Source of the DNA: Sternotherus odoratus | Taxonomy: Eukaryota > Chordata > Testudines > Kinosternidae | Direction of reading: 5' to 3' | DNA length: 64,000 nucleotides | NCBI GenBank assembly: GCA_032164245.1 | Contig: JAVMKO010000001.1 | Coordinates: 74,521,892 to 74,585,891, forward strand | Shown: positions 43,755 to 56,226 of the stretch, in pieces | Numbering within the stretch: the stretch's first letter is position 1 | Layout of the letters: each line of letters opens with the position of its first letter | Made by a program: the position numbers and the translations under genes | The notes under the pieces: generated by a model | What the model was told of the DNA's origin: nothing | Databases searched by the model: none | Seen by the model: only the letters and a program-made list of their open reading frames with translations

Positions 43755-43985
43755 GTCTCAGGGTCTCTGGGTTCAATACCTGACCATGTCACGGACTTCC
43801 TGTGACTCGGGGCAAGTCACTTCATCTTTTTGAGCCTCCATTCTCCATCTGTAAAACTGGGATAATAATATTTCCTTTCACCCACACTCTGAATGTCTTG
43901 CTTACTTACATTGTGAAGATAAGGACAGTGTCTCCTCCCATGTACATATAGAGCACTTAACTCACCCCTAAGCACTACTATAATA
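43755..43985 (+). mobile_element. MIR/CORE-SINE, plus orientation
   Basis: GGGTTCAATACC (B box), TGTGACTCGGGGCAAGTCAC, TTCATCTTTTTGAGCCTCCA and CTGTAAAACTGGGATAATAA follow the MIR consensus order to a TAATAAAAATAATAA tail. Confidence 0.85.
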
Positions 43986-46250
43986 AAAATAATAATTAGA
44001 TCCCAACAGTCTTGCTCTGGGGATTGTCAGCTGCCTGATGATCTCTAATGTTAATATGGCATTCCATTTTCTAGATATGTTTTACCTCTTCATCTTCCTC
44101 CCAGTTTCCAATACTCCTCACCTCTTCGCTGGGCCTTTTTTTCTTTCACTTTCAGCCTACTCTCCACCTTGGGAAGCTGACACCCAGAGACTGCCCCATT
44201 CCCTGCTGTTGCACCTATATAGCACATTTGTTCGAGGATGGCAGGAGGGAGAAAAAGTCTCTCGGATATGAAATGTTTTAGAGGTTGGGACACATTGGAC
44301 CAGTCCAAGTCTACGAAAACAATAATAAAGATCAAAGACAAATGCATTTAGTCATGCATTTCCTTTAGTCATTGCGTTAATCATTCTTCCTTTAACTAGT
44401 GCCATTTCCAGGAAAACCTGGCAGAATATAAGCTCTACGAAGTTGTTTATTTTTGGATATGGGATACAATAGCTGAGCACTGTGAAAGAGAAAGTGTATA
44501 ACCCCTCTAAAGGCTGCAGGCCAAATCTCAGAAATCTTATTCCACTAATGAATGTTCAAGTTCTTTGTTAACCTCTTTTTCTGCAGACGGGCCTTAAATA
44601 AGCAAAGCATTTACATGAATAGTCTCACTGAAATCAATTATGCCTGGAATGATTTGTGTCCACAATTAGAGGCTGAGGGGAAAAAAAAAAATACAGGGTC
44701 AGATTTTTTAAATCTGTCCCTCCAAAATACCTGGGCTGGTCTATGTATTTGTACTATATCTGTATAGATGTGAATATATATATACATACCACTCTGAAGC
44801 TACTGTTACTCTAAATAAATAGTGGGTTTTCTTTTAATAGTGAAATATAATATATTTCAACAATAAAAAAACCCTTCAATTGTTATTATTTAATAAAAAG
44901 TTGGCAAGCTGGAGACCAGCAACAAAACTTCTTTTGGAATTTTTGAAAGTCGTAGCTGTCATCTTTGATCCACTAACCCAAAGAGGGAGAAGGAGGAAAA
45001 CTGTAAGGAAAAGTTAAAATAATTTTTCTACTTATTTTTAAATATTTCCCCCCCGTTTCCCATCAAGTTCTACAAGAAAAAAACCATCAAGTAGACATCT
45101 TCCTTGCTAATGGAAGGTACAGCAGCTCTGAATTCATATCAGGAAAAACAGATAGGGATCCAGAGACCTGTTTTTAAACAGTATGAACGGAAAGCATGAA
45201 ATCATCATTTAAACAAATTGTTACAGTATGACATTATTATCCCTCAGTATTATATCATGGGTTTGTTTTTTTAAACAAATAGCCTTCACAACATACAAGA
45301 TCTCTACGTATAAAAAAAGAGAAAGCTACTGTCTAAAATTTATCCCTATGAGTTCCCAATAAATCCTAACCATGAATCGACTTCATAGGGTTTGTCAGGA
45401 GTTCTGTTAAACCCTCCACAGAATTCCTGCATTTTAGGTGCTCAAGTGCACATTCTGCTTATTTACATATTATAAATGATAAATGATTATTATTATTACA
45501 GAATGCAAAATTTGATAGGCTCCCTATGAGTGATGAGGCCACTCATGTCAGAAAGGCAACTTCCATTATCTTTAGTTCAGCTATAGGTAGAAAAAATATG
45601 TTGTGTATCTATACTTAATTGATACACAATGTAGACACACACCACACACACGTACTCACCCAATCCCTGTTCATGAAAATAAGGACTGAGATACTGTTCT
45701 GTGTAATTTGCTTGCACAGCTTCTGGAAAAGATTTTAAACATTGCATTTAAGGGAAAGCAAGCTTCAGGTTTTCTATCTGCATAACATTTCACCAGGTTG
45801 CTTAACCATGTCAGAAATGGGCCAGAGGTCAGAGGTGAGCAAAGATGTATTTTGAGCATTGTAAAATTTTGCAAATGAAATGTTATGACATGTTATAAAG
45901 GCAAAAATAATGATTGTGTGTCTGTGGAGAATCTTTCCGGAAGAAATCATTATTAAAGGCATAAATAAATAAATACTGTCCAAGTAAAAACAAAAAATAA
46001 CAGTAGGGTGAGGTGAGGTGAGAGCAGAGAAGGCTCATACTTGTACTTGTATTCTTCTACTTTCCTCATAGCCTAACATATAGGTCTTTGACTCCACGGT
46101 AAGCTAGTGGGGTGTATGATAGCTTTCTGCCCATAAAGCAGCAGTCTAATGCTATGTTCTATAAATCTCATCAATCATCAGTGCTAAAAGACAATATTTG
46201 GATTACAGGGGCTTCATACCTCTCTGCATTCCCCCCCAAAATGAGGCTTA
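43986..46250. other. AGBL3 intron, no recognised elements
   Basis: AT-rich DNA with scattered poly(A)/poly(T) runs and a short CA stretch (45640-45655). I see no gene, RNA or transposon terminus. Confidence 0.5.
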
Positions 46251-46251
46251 C

Positions 46252-46306
46252 CTTTCACCATGGGATCAATTTCCTTAAGTATTTTATGTAATGCCATGCT
46301 GCTAAT
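46252..46306 (-). CDS. AGBL3: AGBL3 tail exon, 55 bp
   Basis: Acceptor CTCTCTTTACAG|ATT and donor GAAAG|GTAAGC are close to consensus. Phase 0 in, phase 1 out. Reads ISSMALHKILKEIDPMVK, a likely amphipathic helix; the other two frames have stops. Joins cleanly to the 42970 exon. Confidence 0.82.
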
Positions 46307-47123
46307 CTGTAAAGAGAGGACAGAGGCATATATGTATATTATTATTAGTCTACTCTAAATGAAATTGTGTGAGAAACAGAAAGTGAAAATGGCTTTGTGC
46401 TGCTACTCAATGGTTTGTCGAGGGAGTGCAAATTGGTTCAACGATTTCCCCAGAGGGTAGAAGTTGGGTGGTTTGTTCAAGTGGGAGAGGGGTAATTGGT
46501 TGTGGCTGAGTGGCTTCAGGAAGGTTGAACTGTCTAGCTGGATTGCTGTTGGGATGGGAAGAACAGACTGACCATGGGAGTGAAGCAGGATGTAGAGGTA
46601 TTGGGGAAATGCAGACTGATGGAAAACACTGAGTCACATGACAGACCTTATTCTTGGAATTCTTAATTTGGTAGTAAAAATTGAGAAAAAAATCAAGTGG
46701 GAAGACTCATGGAATATTAATTTTATTTGCAAAGAGATTCAGTTTTATGTTTCTTAATAATTTTGAGTGGCAAAGCTAATACATGAAATAATTTTACAAA
46801 TATGATTTTGGGGATGACTGGGCCTCTTTACTAGGCCCACGAACTAATAAAGTAAATGAATCAATGGTAGTAGAGACATGGATTTATCATTTTTTATTTA
46901 TGTTCTGTTCAATTATATCTCTAGCCCTGCACAATAATAAGAAGCACCACAGCAAGATTCTTTAAGGTGAAACTGACTATCCCGATTGAGAGTTTTTTAA
47001 AGAGATTTTGGGCCAAACACTGAGCTGGAGTAAAATGTCATTTCTCTACTGAAGTTAATGGAGTTATGTTGGTTTACGCTAGTGGAGAATCTGACCCTCT
47101 GTGCACATCACTTCATTTGTAGA

Positions 47124-47247
47124 TAGGATGACCAGTCAGTAAATGTGAAAAATTGGGACTCGGGATGGGAGGTAATAGGAGCCTATATAAGAAAAAGACC
47201 CAAAAATCAGGACGGTCCCTATAATATTGGGACATCTGGTCATCCTA
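47124..47247. mobile_element. 124-bp hAT MITE
   Basis: TAGGATGACCAG and CTGGTCATCCTA are perfect inverted repeats. Exact duplication TTTGTAGA at 47116-47123 and 47248-47255. This is the minimal form of the family represented by 26389-28492. Confidence 0.95.
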
Positions 47248-48051
47248 TTTGTAGAACTAGTGTAGCATTTGATAAGTGGGAGTGCTTACTAAAGCAGGCT
47301 ACATATCAAAGTACTTTCAAATACAATATTAATGTCCCGGGCCATCTGAGGTGGGTTTTTTTGGATACTTCCTTGATTCCTCAGGATTTAGCGGCCTGTC
47401 TGACAAGTGCTGTCTGCTGTATCAACCAGAATCTTTCCTCCTGGCCTCTTCAAGCTGGGTTGTGCAATACTTGTAACATTGTTTTGGCACACCAATCCAC
47501 TACGTCTGAAATTTACAAATACTTTACATGCTCTCTATCACTAAATCCTCATTTGGACTGACACTCTTGAGTAGGACCAATTTAGTCTTGTGGCCTTAAT
47601 TAATGTCCTTTGTGCACCTTCACTTCTCAGCTGGGCCCATTGTTTTAAAATCCCATGTATGAGGGGTACACAGGGTAAAAAAATAAAGAAACAAAAGCTA
47701 ACCACCATATTAGGGATGGATGCAGATTGATCCTTCTGGACAGCATGAGTTGTAATAGGAACTATAACCTCCTAGATCACAAGATTTTTTGTGCTCAGAT
47801 ACAAGTATCTGGACTTTGGTGACATCATTGGTTCTGGAACTAAAGGGGAGACAGACTGAAACCTTTGAAAAGAGAAACGTATGAATCATATGACTGAATG
47901 ACACCATCAGCACCACAAACAAGGAACCCAATAGCCTATTTCATGCAGAGCTCTCTGTAGACTAAAGCAATTTCAAGCATCTTTTACAATTTTACTTATC
48001 ATTCACAATGGGAGTCAATAAAGGGAAAATCGCAAACAGGCATTTATTTAC

Positions 48052-48087
48052 CTGCACCAGAAAAAGCATCATGTTTGAAAACAGTTT
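48052..48087 (-). CDS. AGBL3: Probable AGBL3 micro-exon, 36 bp
   Basis: Acceptor AACTGTATTTAG|AAA, donor GTGCAG|GTAAAT, phase 0 on both sides, encoding KLFSNMMLFLVQ. The length is a multiple of three, so it could be skipped without frame change. Supported only by splice sites and phase; the reading frame does not require it. Confidence 0.5.
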
Positions 48088-49634
48088 CTAAATACAGTTG
48101 AAAACGTGGTTTCTCTAAACCAATTCTGAACACAGTTTGGATGAGTTTTTTTTTTTTTAAAAAATAGGAACCTAAAGTTAGGCATCTAAATAACTGGTCT
48201 GAATTTTATTTATTTGTATTCTGAAAGAGCCCACAGTATACCAGGTACTGCCTCCATACACAGAAAGACCTGAAGCTTTAGGCTTCCAATCTAATGGTCC
48301 AGTCCTGTAAACACTAATACACATGTGTAACTTTACCCATGGGACTTGTGAGATACTGTAAGTTGAAGCAGAATCACTAGTTATACATTTCTAATTACAA
48401 AATAAAAAATAATAATAATACCTACCCATCCTGAGGCCACCACATTTACAACAAAGACCTGAGTCCTTCCATGGATCCCCTTTAAACTTGGCTAGGTTAA
48501 CAGCACACTCATCTGATTGCTACACAGCTGTTCCTGGTCAACAGCATTTGGGTTATGCAACCATTTATGGGAATTGCCTTTTGGCCTGCCTACCAAATGT
48601 GTGTCCAATTGTGGTGTGTTTGTGTGTTCTAAACATGAATGATAGTATTGTTTCTTTCCTGTTAGCAGGCAGCGCACTTGAAAGAGCAGGATTCTTGTAA
48701 ATTTCAATTTACTGCCTGCACATAAGAAGATTTATTTTATGATCACTCAGCAGTGGTCTCGTCATCGATATGCCAGAAGTCCATTCCTATTCCATTTTGA
48801 CCTAATGGTAAAATTCCCATGGATTTTAAGGGGAATGTGATTGGGCATATGTATCTGTCTAAAGTGTACTAAAGTATTAATTGATGCATGCTACTTGTGA
48901 TATGAGAGTCAGATTTTATATCCAACTTTAACAGTGTGCTTTTGACACAATCAAACACAAGAGATGCTAGCTTGGTCAGTTAATAAACGCTAAGTACCAT
49001 GTTACTTCCTTTGAAAGGTATGTGAATCGGCATCACATATGATGAATAGTGCAAATATTTTGATATTCAGAACTCTGGGCTGAAATGGTTACCAAGATTA
49101 TTTAAACCCATCCATGCCTTTTTCTCTAGAACCCCAATAACACTCTTCTTTCCCTTCTCTTTACAGGCCCAAATGTGTGTGTTGGATTGATGGAGAAATG
49201 CTAGAAGAGTGTAACATTTTAAAGGGCTGACAGAAATCCCCATAAAGGGAAGAAAATCATGAAGAGAAAGTTTTTATAGATGTGGAGGGAGAGGAGTAGG
49301 TGGCTTTGGAGGTCAGAGGGGATCAGGTCAAATCTGCCCCTATGCATGTCCCTCCATGCTAGTGGAGATTGAATTTTAGCATTTTTGGCCTCTCAGATTC
49401 TTGAAAATGGATACCTTCCTTTCGCTGGAAACCTGTGACTTAAGATAGACATATTTTACAGTAAAGAGAAGTGATCTTTTTCAGATTAATTACTGATGTT
49501 TTATCACAACTGTGTGTCCAAACCCACTCCTTCTGAATTAAGATGCCCATATGCTATTCTCTGGTCAGATAAAGAACAACTCCCTAAGCTGACAGAAGGT
49601 ACCTCCATAGTTTAGAGTACTGAAAAGCCCTCAC

Positions 49635-49703
49635 ATTTTTGTCTCCATTTCCTCTGTCCTTAGTGATGCTGTGAAAATTCTCTTCCAACGTTTTGGCTTT
49701 TCT
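49635..49703 (-). CDS. AGBL3: AGBL3 tail exon, 69 bp
   Basis: Acceptor TTGTTTTCCATTTAG|AGA with a strong pyrimidine tract; donor AAAAT|GTGAGG. Phase 0 in and out. Encodes RKAKTLEENFHSITKDRGNG and DKN. It fits between the 57384 and 48052/46252 exons without frame change. Confidence 0.7.
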
Positions 49704-50098
49704 CTAAATGGAAAACAATAAATAAGCATCTTAACAAATATGTGGAAATATTGCAGCTCAGGAAAAGGGTGCTAAAGAATACTAGGGTTCCAATATTAAA
49801 AGCATGAGGTGTGGGCAAACAGATGAAGATCAGTGCTTTCCTCTTACAGTTCTAGTCACAAAACAGTTATGAATCCTGGACACAAACATACCTCAAACTG
49901 GTAGCAGGCCCCCTCTCTTCCTCATTTCTTCATACCTGTCTTGTAACTGCTGGGATTGAGGGTGGTCTTGGTGGCACTGTTGCCACTCTTTTGTAATTCC
50001 ATAACATTAATACAGGGGTTCTGGTAGAGGGAGCTATGTATATGTAGCACAGAGTGCAACCCAGCTTGTGAGGCATCTATTTATCACTTTATTTAAAC

Positions 50099-50501
50099 CA
50101 GTGTTTCCCATACTTTTTATCTTGCACCCTCCTTACCCCTGTCCATGCCCCCACCTGCCTAGAGCCAGGTTCAGGTGCAGGGCCACAGCTCTGGGAGGAG
50201 AGGACACAGGCAGGTGTAAGGAGTCCAAGACTGGGATCATAGCTGGGGTCAGGATTGGGAGCAGAGCCAAGGCCGGGGGCCAAGGCCAGCAGCCAGGGCC
50301 CAGGGTTGGCAGCCACGGCTGGCAGATGGAGCCCCGGGCATGGGGCTGGCAGTTGGGGTGTGGGCCAGGAGTGGAGCTGGTTGCTGCTCCCTCCCTGCCC
50401 TCTGTGGGATCTGGCCCAGGCTCCAGCCATACTCCCCACCACCCAAATGTTCCTCTGTGGCCTTCTACGGGAGAGTGCCCCACAGATTGGGGACCTCTCT
50501 G
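50099..50501. mobile_element. Non-autonomous hAT-like element
   Basis: Starts CAGTGTTTCCCATAC and ends GGGGACCTCTCTG. Flanked by ATTTAAAC (50091-50098) and ATCTAAAC (50502-50509), a 7/8 duplication. The interior carries GGCCAAGG/GGGGCTGGCAG reiteration. The inverted repeats are weak, so it is older than the others. Confidence 0.75.
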
Positions 50502-51243
50502 ATCTAAACCATTAATAAACCCCAACATTACAGAATACATACACCCCAAAAAGGCATATCATGGAGAAAGCAGTTAACTTACTATTTTTCTTTAAAATTT
50601 GTGAGCGACTTTAGTTTTCTAGACTTGGTCAGGCAAAGTGTGGGTGAGGGCTGCATGCAAACTTCCTCCCAGGGGAGTTAGGCAATGTCCTTAAATAGTG
50701 ATCCAGGATATCTCTGGCAATTCCAGTCCTAACCCTCTTCTGACAGCTTTAATATGATACCAAATTCTGTGGCCATTTCTTCAAGGTCACAAGGGGGATG
50801 TTGATAAGACCACTGATCTTGTCACTTAACTTATTATTGCACAACATACTGCATCAGCAAGTGCTCAAACTGTAGTAATTTTTTTTCTCCAGAAATGGTG
50901 GTTTACTATGCTTTCAAACAGATTTGGCAAAAGGTATGAATCTTTCCCAAGTAACAGCTTACATAACAGTTCACTGTTTCTTGGTACTATCATACATACA
51001 GTAGAAATGATAATCCACACAATGTACAATGTGCACAACAAATTTTTAGTCTCTTTCCACTTCTCAGCAAAGATTGAATAGCAAATGGCATGGTGAAAGT
51101 TTATATGAAGAGGATTCCATTGTTTTTACACTATATACTACAGTACACCTGTTAGAAGAATGTGAGGTGAGGTTGGACATAATTAGAACTGAAATTCACC
51201 AAATAAAGGCCTGATTCTGTGATGTGCTGAGCATCCTCAACAC

Positions 51244-51742
51244 CAGGGGTCTCAAACATGCGGCCCGCAAAGCCCTTCCCTGCGGCCCGCCAAGCTTCCT
51301 GGTGCCCCCCCTCCCTCCCGGTCCCCCCATAGCAGTTTGCAGGACGGAGGGGCCAGAAGTGGAGGCTTCTCTGCTGCCTGGCTGGGCCGCGCGTGTTTCT
51401 AGCTCTGGACTTCCTATATTGCTCTTGCTTTGTTTGCCAAACAGCTGTTGGTGGTGCCTAGCGCTTTCCAGGAGGGAATGGGGAGCTGCGTGCTCAGAGG
51501 AGGAGGTGGGGCAGGGGTGGGATCTCTTGGAAGGGGTGGAGTGGGGGCGGAGCCGGGGCAGCGAGGGCAGGGTGTGTGTTAGTGGTGCGGCCCTTGGGCC
51601 AGTGCACTAGTCCTCATGGAAGGGGTGGAGTGGGGGCACAGCCGGGGCAGCGAGGGTGTGTGTGTGTGTCAGTGGTGCGGCCCTCGAGCCAGTGCACTAG
51701 TCCTCATGCGGCCCTCATGGCCATTTGAGTTTGAGACCCCTG
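51244..51742 (+). mobile_element. Non-autonomous hAT element, copy 2
   Basis: Same 14-bp ends as 5287-5802 and the same orientation, with a different exact duplication CTCAACAC (51236-51243, 51743-51750). Only scattered substitutions and one small indel near the left end separate the two copies, so they moved recently. Confidence 0.95.
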
Positions 51743-51750
51743 CTCAACAC

Positions 51751-52965
51751 CCACTGACTTTAGTCTTTTGCAGATGATACTCTGTATCTTGCGGGATCTG
51801 TCTTGCAACATCTTTACTTTTTTATTGTTTGCTTGCTTACTGGCTGATTTGTAAAGTGTAGTAATTCACAATGGTCATTAGTGCAAAATTATAAGGTTCT
51901 AGTGATCGTCCTAATTCTGTTGGATGGAGAAATGGTACTATAATTCATTGTCTAGCATGTATATAACTCCTGAAATAATCATGCCCTACCATTTGCTCTT
52001 GTGTATGTTTTGAATGGTTCTTCTCCAGTGTTTCGAGATGGGAATTCCTTTCTTTCTTTGTTTTCATGCACTTCTTCTTGGATTTTACCTAGCAAACAAA
52101 CCAGAATTTATATGGATGAGAAAAACATCACCTTACATTTCTAGGAAGTTCCACTGGGTAACTGGGGTCTGGATAAAAACAGAGTCATGTCCCCTTGACT
52201 TATATTATTTTCACTGAAAATTCCCTCTATTGCCTGAAATCACAGGTATCCAAAATGATTTAGTGTCTTCCATGACATTTGGATAACCAAACAGCATCAA
52301 AACGACCCAAAAGTTAGAATCATCCAAATGAAATCAGATAATCAATCAGCCCAGTCACCCAGAAAGCCTGTGTGCATTTGTTTTTAAAGGATTTTAGGAC
52401 AGACCACTGCTGGTATATAGGCTTCAGTTTTATAGCTTTCCTTTTATTATTTGTATTATGTTAAAACAGAAAGCTACAATAAATGGAAACTATTTGTATT
52501 AACTCAACATTACTAATAAAAAAAGTAACTCCCCCACAAAAGACTTAAAGGTAAAAAACAGTTTTGCCCAGTAGGAGGGGATTGAACATCTGAAGTACTG
52601 AACACTAATCCTTCATGCCAAGGGCATAAATCCAGATTCAAAAGAATGGTTAGGTATGTACTTAAATCCATCTCTACTCAGCAAAGCAATTCAGTTAAAT
52701 ATGTACTTAAGTCCCACTGCCTTCAATGCAAAGTGCTTTGCTGAACTGGCACTATAGTTGCAAATGATGCCCTCTGGAATAGCTACTATTGAGGGTAAGA
52801 ACAGCTGTGTTAATATCACTTAGCGTTAGTCATGACTGGTGCATGTGTTCTGGAGGGGAGTGCATCATATGAACATTGTGAGACATGAACACTTAGCATT
52901 AGGGAATGATGACTGACATCAGCACATATGTAGGCACCATGAATTCTCATGCTGAATGCTGGTAT
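51751..52965. other. AGBL3 intron, no recognised elements
   Basis: AT-rich single-copy-looking DNA. I find no exon with usable splice sites and no transposon ends. Confidence 0.5.
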
Positions 52966-53045
52966 CATAGAATCATAGAAATGTAGGACTAGAAGGAACC
53001 TCGATAGGTCATTTAGTCCAGTCCCCTGGAATGAGGCAGAACTAA

Positions 53046-53700
53046 GCGTTAGGTTACACTTACAGGATTATAGTGCTTTTGGTTATAGCAGTACCCATAT
53101 ACCCCAATAGCTATAGCGCTATAGGATGTCCTGGCGTGGCCACATTTGCTGCAACTGCCGCGGCACAGGGAGTGGTGCATTATGGGCAGCTATCCCAGCA
53201 TTCAGATGGGTGCAACGTGCTTTCCAAACGAGGGGGGGTGAGGGGGAACGTGTACGAGGGAGAGAAATTCATGCTGTCAGTGATTTTTCTCTAGAGAAAA
53301 GTAGCAGGCTCTGAATTTCACTCACACAGCTCCATTGGTAAGCATTTTCACTGCTTAATTGCTGAGTTAAGAGCGGAGTTCTGAAAAGGTACGTCCGCAT
53401 TCCTTCTTCCCTTTGCAAAACAACACAAATACGTCAATTGCTTTAAATGGCTTGTTAATTGCCTTAAATGGCTCGGAGGCGTGCCAGAGATCCCTTATAG
53501 CGTAATGACTGATTATGCTTGCCATAACACGCTACAGGGAATACGCAAAAGCTTTTATTCCTCTCGAAAAGGTGGTTTACAAGTAGCGCGATAAGCTCAG
53601 ACTTTTAGCGCAATATGTGCCTTGCCAATGTGTTCAGGGACAGAGTTATAGCGCTCCTGGAGGCTATCTAACGCTATAAAGAGCCAGTGTAACCAAGCCC
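53046..53700. mobile_element. Harbinger-type MITE nested in CR1
   Basis: Ends GCGTTAGGTTACACTTAC and GCCAGTGTAACCAAGCCC are imperfect inverted repeats, flanked by TAA on both sides (53043-53045, 53701-53703). The 655-bp interior has ATTATGGGCAGCTATCCC, a phrase shared with the Harbinger at 29.6 kb, and many TAGCGCTATA palindromes. Confidence 0.85.
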
Positions 53701-53716
53701 TAAGTACTATCAAGAC

Positions 53717-53951
53717 CAGCAGTTCTCAAACTTCTGAGAATCATGACCCCTTTTTCATTCATCGGCTGCCGCAGTGGACCCTTGTATGTCCGCCGAAAAG
53801 CCGCTGAATGAATTACTTCCATAATCGTCAGCTATTTTTGGCGAACATGCCGAGCGCTCCCAAAATAACTTGACATGTCTGCTGGAAGTAATTCATTCGG
53901 CGGCTTTAAAGCAGCACCGGGAGCTCGTGACCCCCAGTTTGAGAAACCCTG
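53717..53951. mobile_element. hAT MITE nested in CR1
   Basis: Ends CAGCAGTTCTCAAACTT and CAGTTTGAGAAACCCTG; exact duplication ATCAAGAC at 53709-53716 and 53952-53959. Contains inverted GCCGCTGAATGAATTACTTC / GGAAGTAATTCATTCGGCGG arms, so it is largely a fold-back. Confidence 0.92.
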
Positions 53952-54729
53952 ATCAAGACCATCCTTGGCAGGTGTTTGTCTAACCTCTTCTTAGACAATG
54001 ACACAGATTCCATAGCCTCTTGAGGTGCTTCATTATTCTTACAATTAGGAAGTTCTTCCTAATGTCTCACATAAATCTTCCTTGCTGCAATTTAAGCCTA
54101 TTGCTTCTTGTGCCGTTGTCGGTGATTAAGCTGAACAATTTATTACCCTCCTCTTTATAACAATCTTTTGTGTACTTAAAAACTGTTATCACATCCACCC
54201 TCAGGCTTCTCTTCTCCAGACTAAATAAACCCTATTTATCTGTCCACATCTTTCCCAAAGGGTAGTGCCCAGAACTGGGCTCAGTACTCCAGCTGAGGCC
54301 TTATCTGTGCTGAGTAGAGTGAGTGGAAGAATTACTTCTCCGGTCTTTCTTACAATGTTCCCACTAATACATCCCAGAATGATGTTAGCTTTTTTTGCAA
54401 CAGTGTTGCACTTTTGACTCACATTTAGTTCACATTTAGAATGGACTGTCAATTCTATAAGAACTGAGAATGGAGAAACTAGGACCTTCACTAGGATGAA
54501 GCATGTATGGATACAGGAAGTGATCCATGATGAGATTCTTTGGGCCAAGGCTGAACAGCCTTTCATTCCGTCCACAATGGCTATGAACAGCTAGGTGGAC
54601 TTCCGAAAGGGTTTAGTCCTTTCTATATAAAAGGCTAGCGCTCGCCTAACATCCAATGAGTGGAGTCTCTGTTTCTCTCTGTTAGTGTGTGGCTTAGGCT
54701 AGAAGACTGGCAGAAAGCTATCCTAGTTA

Positions 54730-56226
54730 CTACAGAATTGTGAGCCTATCTGTGGCAGGAAGGATGGGTGTGGCCACAGCTGTACCTTGTTCTTGAAGAA
54801 GATCATGTATGGTGACTAAGACCCTTCTGGCAGAAGTAATGGTGATTAGGAAGGCCACCTTCCAAGAGAGGCAGAGCAGGTAGCATGTTGTCAGTGATTT
54901 GAACAGGGGCCCTGTTAGCCTTGCCAGCACCAAATTGTGGTCCAAGGGCCATTCCACCCCTTCAGGAGCTGGCCACAGACTGAGTTTGCGAAGACTGGCC
55001 AGTCATTCACCCATGGGTGAAAGGCTCAGATTGCATGTAGTTGTCTAGGTGAGAGTAGACCTGAACCCCTTGCCTCTTAAGAAATGATGTGATTGCCATG
55101 CACTTCATGAACACACGAGGAGTCGCTGGCACGCCAAATGGGAGTACTGTACATTGGTAGTGCCTGTGGTTTACAATGAACCGTAGGAACCTTCTATGTC
55201 CCCGAAAGATAGTAATATGGAAATACGCATCCTTCAAGTGGAGGGCAACGAACCAGTCCACTGGATCCAGAGAAGGGATAACGCAGGTCAAGGAGGCTAT
55301 GTGGAACTTTAGTTTCTTCATGAATCTGTTGAGGTTTTGGAGATCCAAGATCAGTCTGAGGTTGCCGTCAGCCTTTGGGATTAGGAAGTAACAGAAGCAG
55401 AACTCCTGGCCTCTTAATTCTGGCAGAACCTTTTTCACTACACTTTCTGGTCTAGAAGCTTCTCATGAGAAGGGTCCCAGAAAAGAGACGGGGAGAGAGG
55501 GATGGAAGAAGGGGAACTGAATTGAAGGGTTTATCTATCATGCATAGTACCCAGCAATCTAAGGTAATAGGGCCCACACCTAATAGGAGGTGGGATACCC
55601 AGTCCACAAACTCCAGGGAAACTGAATCCATACCGCATCCTGGTAAGTTGTCCCCGAGCATCCCATCGAAAGGTCTCCTTGCGGGGTTGGGGGGGAGAGG
55701 TGGCAGGCATGGGAGCAGATGAGGATTGGAATGGAGGCTTCCTCTTACAGTCGGTTCCTTCTCCTGCTGTACTCCTGTCTCTGGTGTGGTGGATAGAAGC
55801 AGGCCATTGCTTGGGCTTTGTGGCTTGTAATGCTTCCTGGTGGGGGCTGGTGTATGCAGCCGCAGGAATTTAAGGGTGGCTCAGAGTCTTTTAAGCTATA
55901 CAGCTTTGAGCCTGTCTGCTCCAAGAAAAGCGATCTGCCTTCTAATGGAAGGTCCTGAACAGTCAATGTTTCTCTGCTTCTTTGTCAGCACAGGCAATGG
56001 AGAATAGTGCCAAGAGTCCTGTGCTGGAGTTGATTTCTTTGTTGCCGGGGATGCATGTTGGTGCCGGGAACCCTGGGCTGTAGGTGTGGAGCCCTTCCTC
56101 GGTGTCAGAGAGGCGGAATGGTGCTGTGCCTCCCAGAGACGCCAGGGTGCTTCTCACAGAAGTCAAACTGCTCAGTGCTGAGTTCACATGACTTGGCTCC
56201 AAAGGGGGACACGGCACTGCCTTCAT
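54730..56226 (-). pseudogene. DIRS-type retrotransposon fragment
   Basis: A minus-strand frame 55438-55007 is a reverse transcriptase piece: LILDLQNLNRF, DPVDWFVALHLKDAYFHITI, then LPFGVPATPRVFMKCMA. The active-site block, normally YLDD, reads SHLDN. Downstream, 54957-54730 carries LCLSWKVAFLITITSARRV, typical of the tyrosine-recombinase region of DIRS elements. The RNase H part between them is missing. An upstream frame (56226-55963) may be gag-like. Not functional. Boundaries uncertain. Confidence 0.75.

Larger units (their letters stand above)
52966..54478 (-). mobile_element. CR1 LINE, 3' end, with two nested transposons
   Basis: Reads minus-strand from the end of the reverse transcriptase ORF (blocks NVSQKCNTVAKKANIILGCI and REVILPL-like ILPLTLL at about 54430-54310) through the 3' UTR to the terminal ATCATAGAATCATAG motif at 52966. 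Stops and substitutions make it inactive. Removing the Harbinger MITE (53046-53700) and the hAT (53717-53951) restores a continuous CR1 reading AACTAAGTACTATCAAGACC, confirming nesting. Confidence 0.88.

Noticed and set aside
49890..49950. Possible AGBL3 exon with GT donor near 49.9 kb
   Set aside because: Splice sites exist, but the phase-0 frame required by both neighbouring exons contains a stop codon.
50575..50640. Minus-strand GTAAGT donor with possible exon
   Set aside because: No frame exits in phase 0 without a stop, so it cannot join the AGBL3 chain.
55007..55438. Reverse-transcriptase frame as a possible domesticated gene
   Set aside because: The active-site block is SHLDN instead of YLDD, the frame stops at HG, and RNase H is missing. 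It is a dead DIRS fragment.
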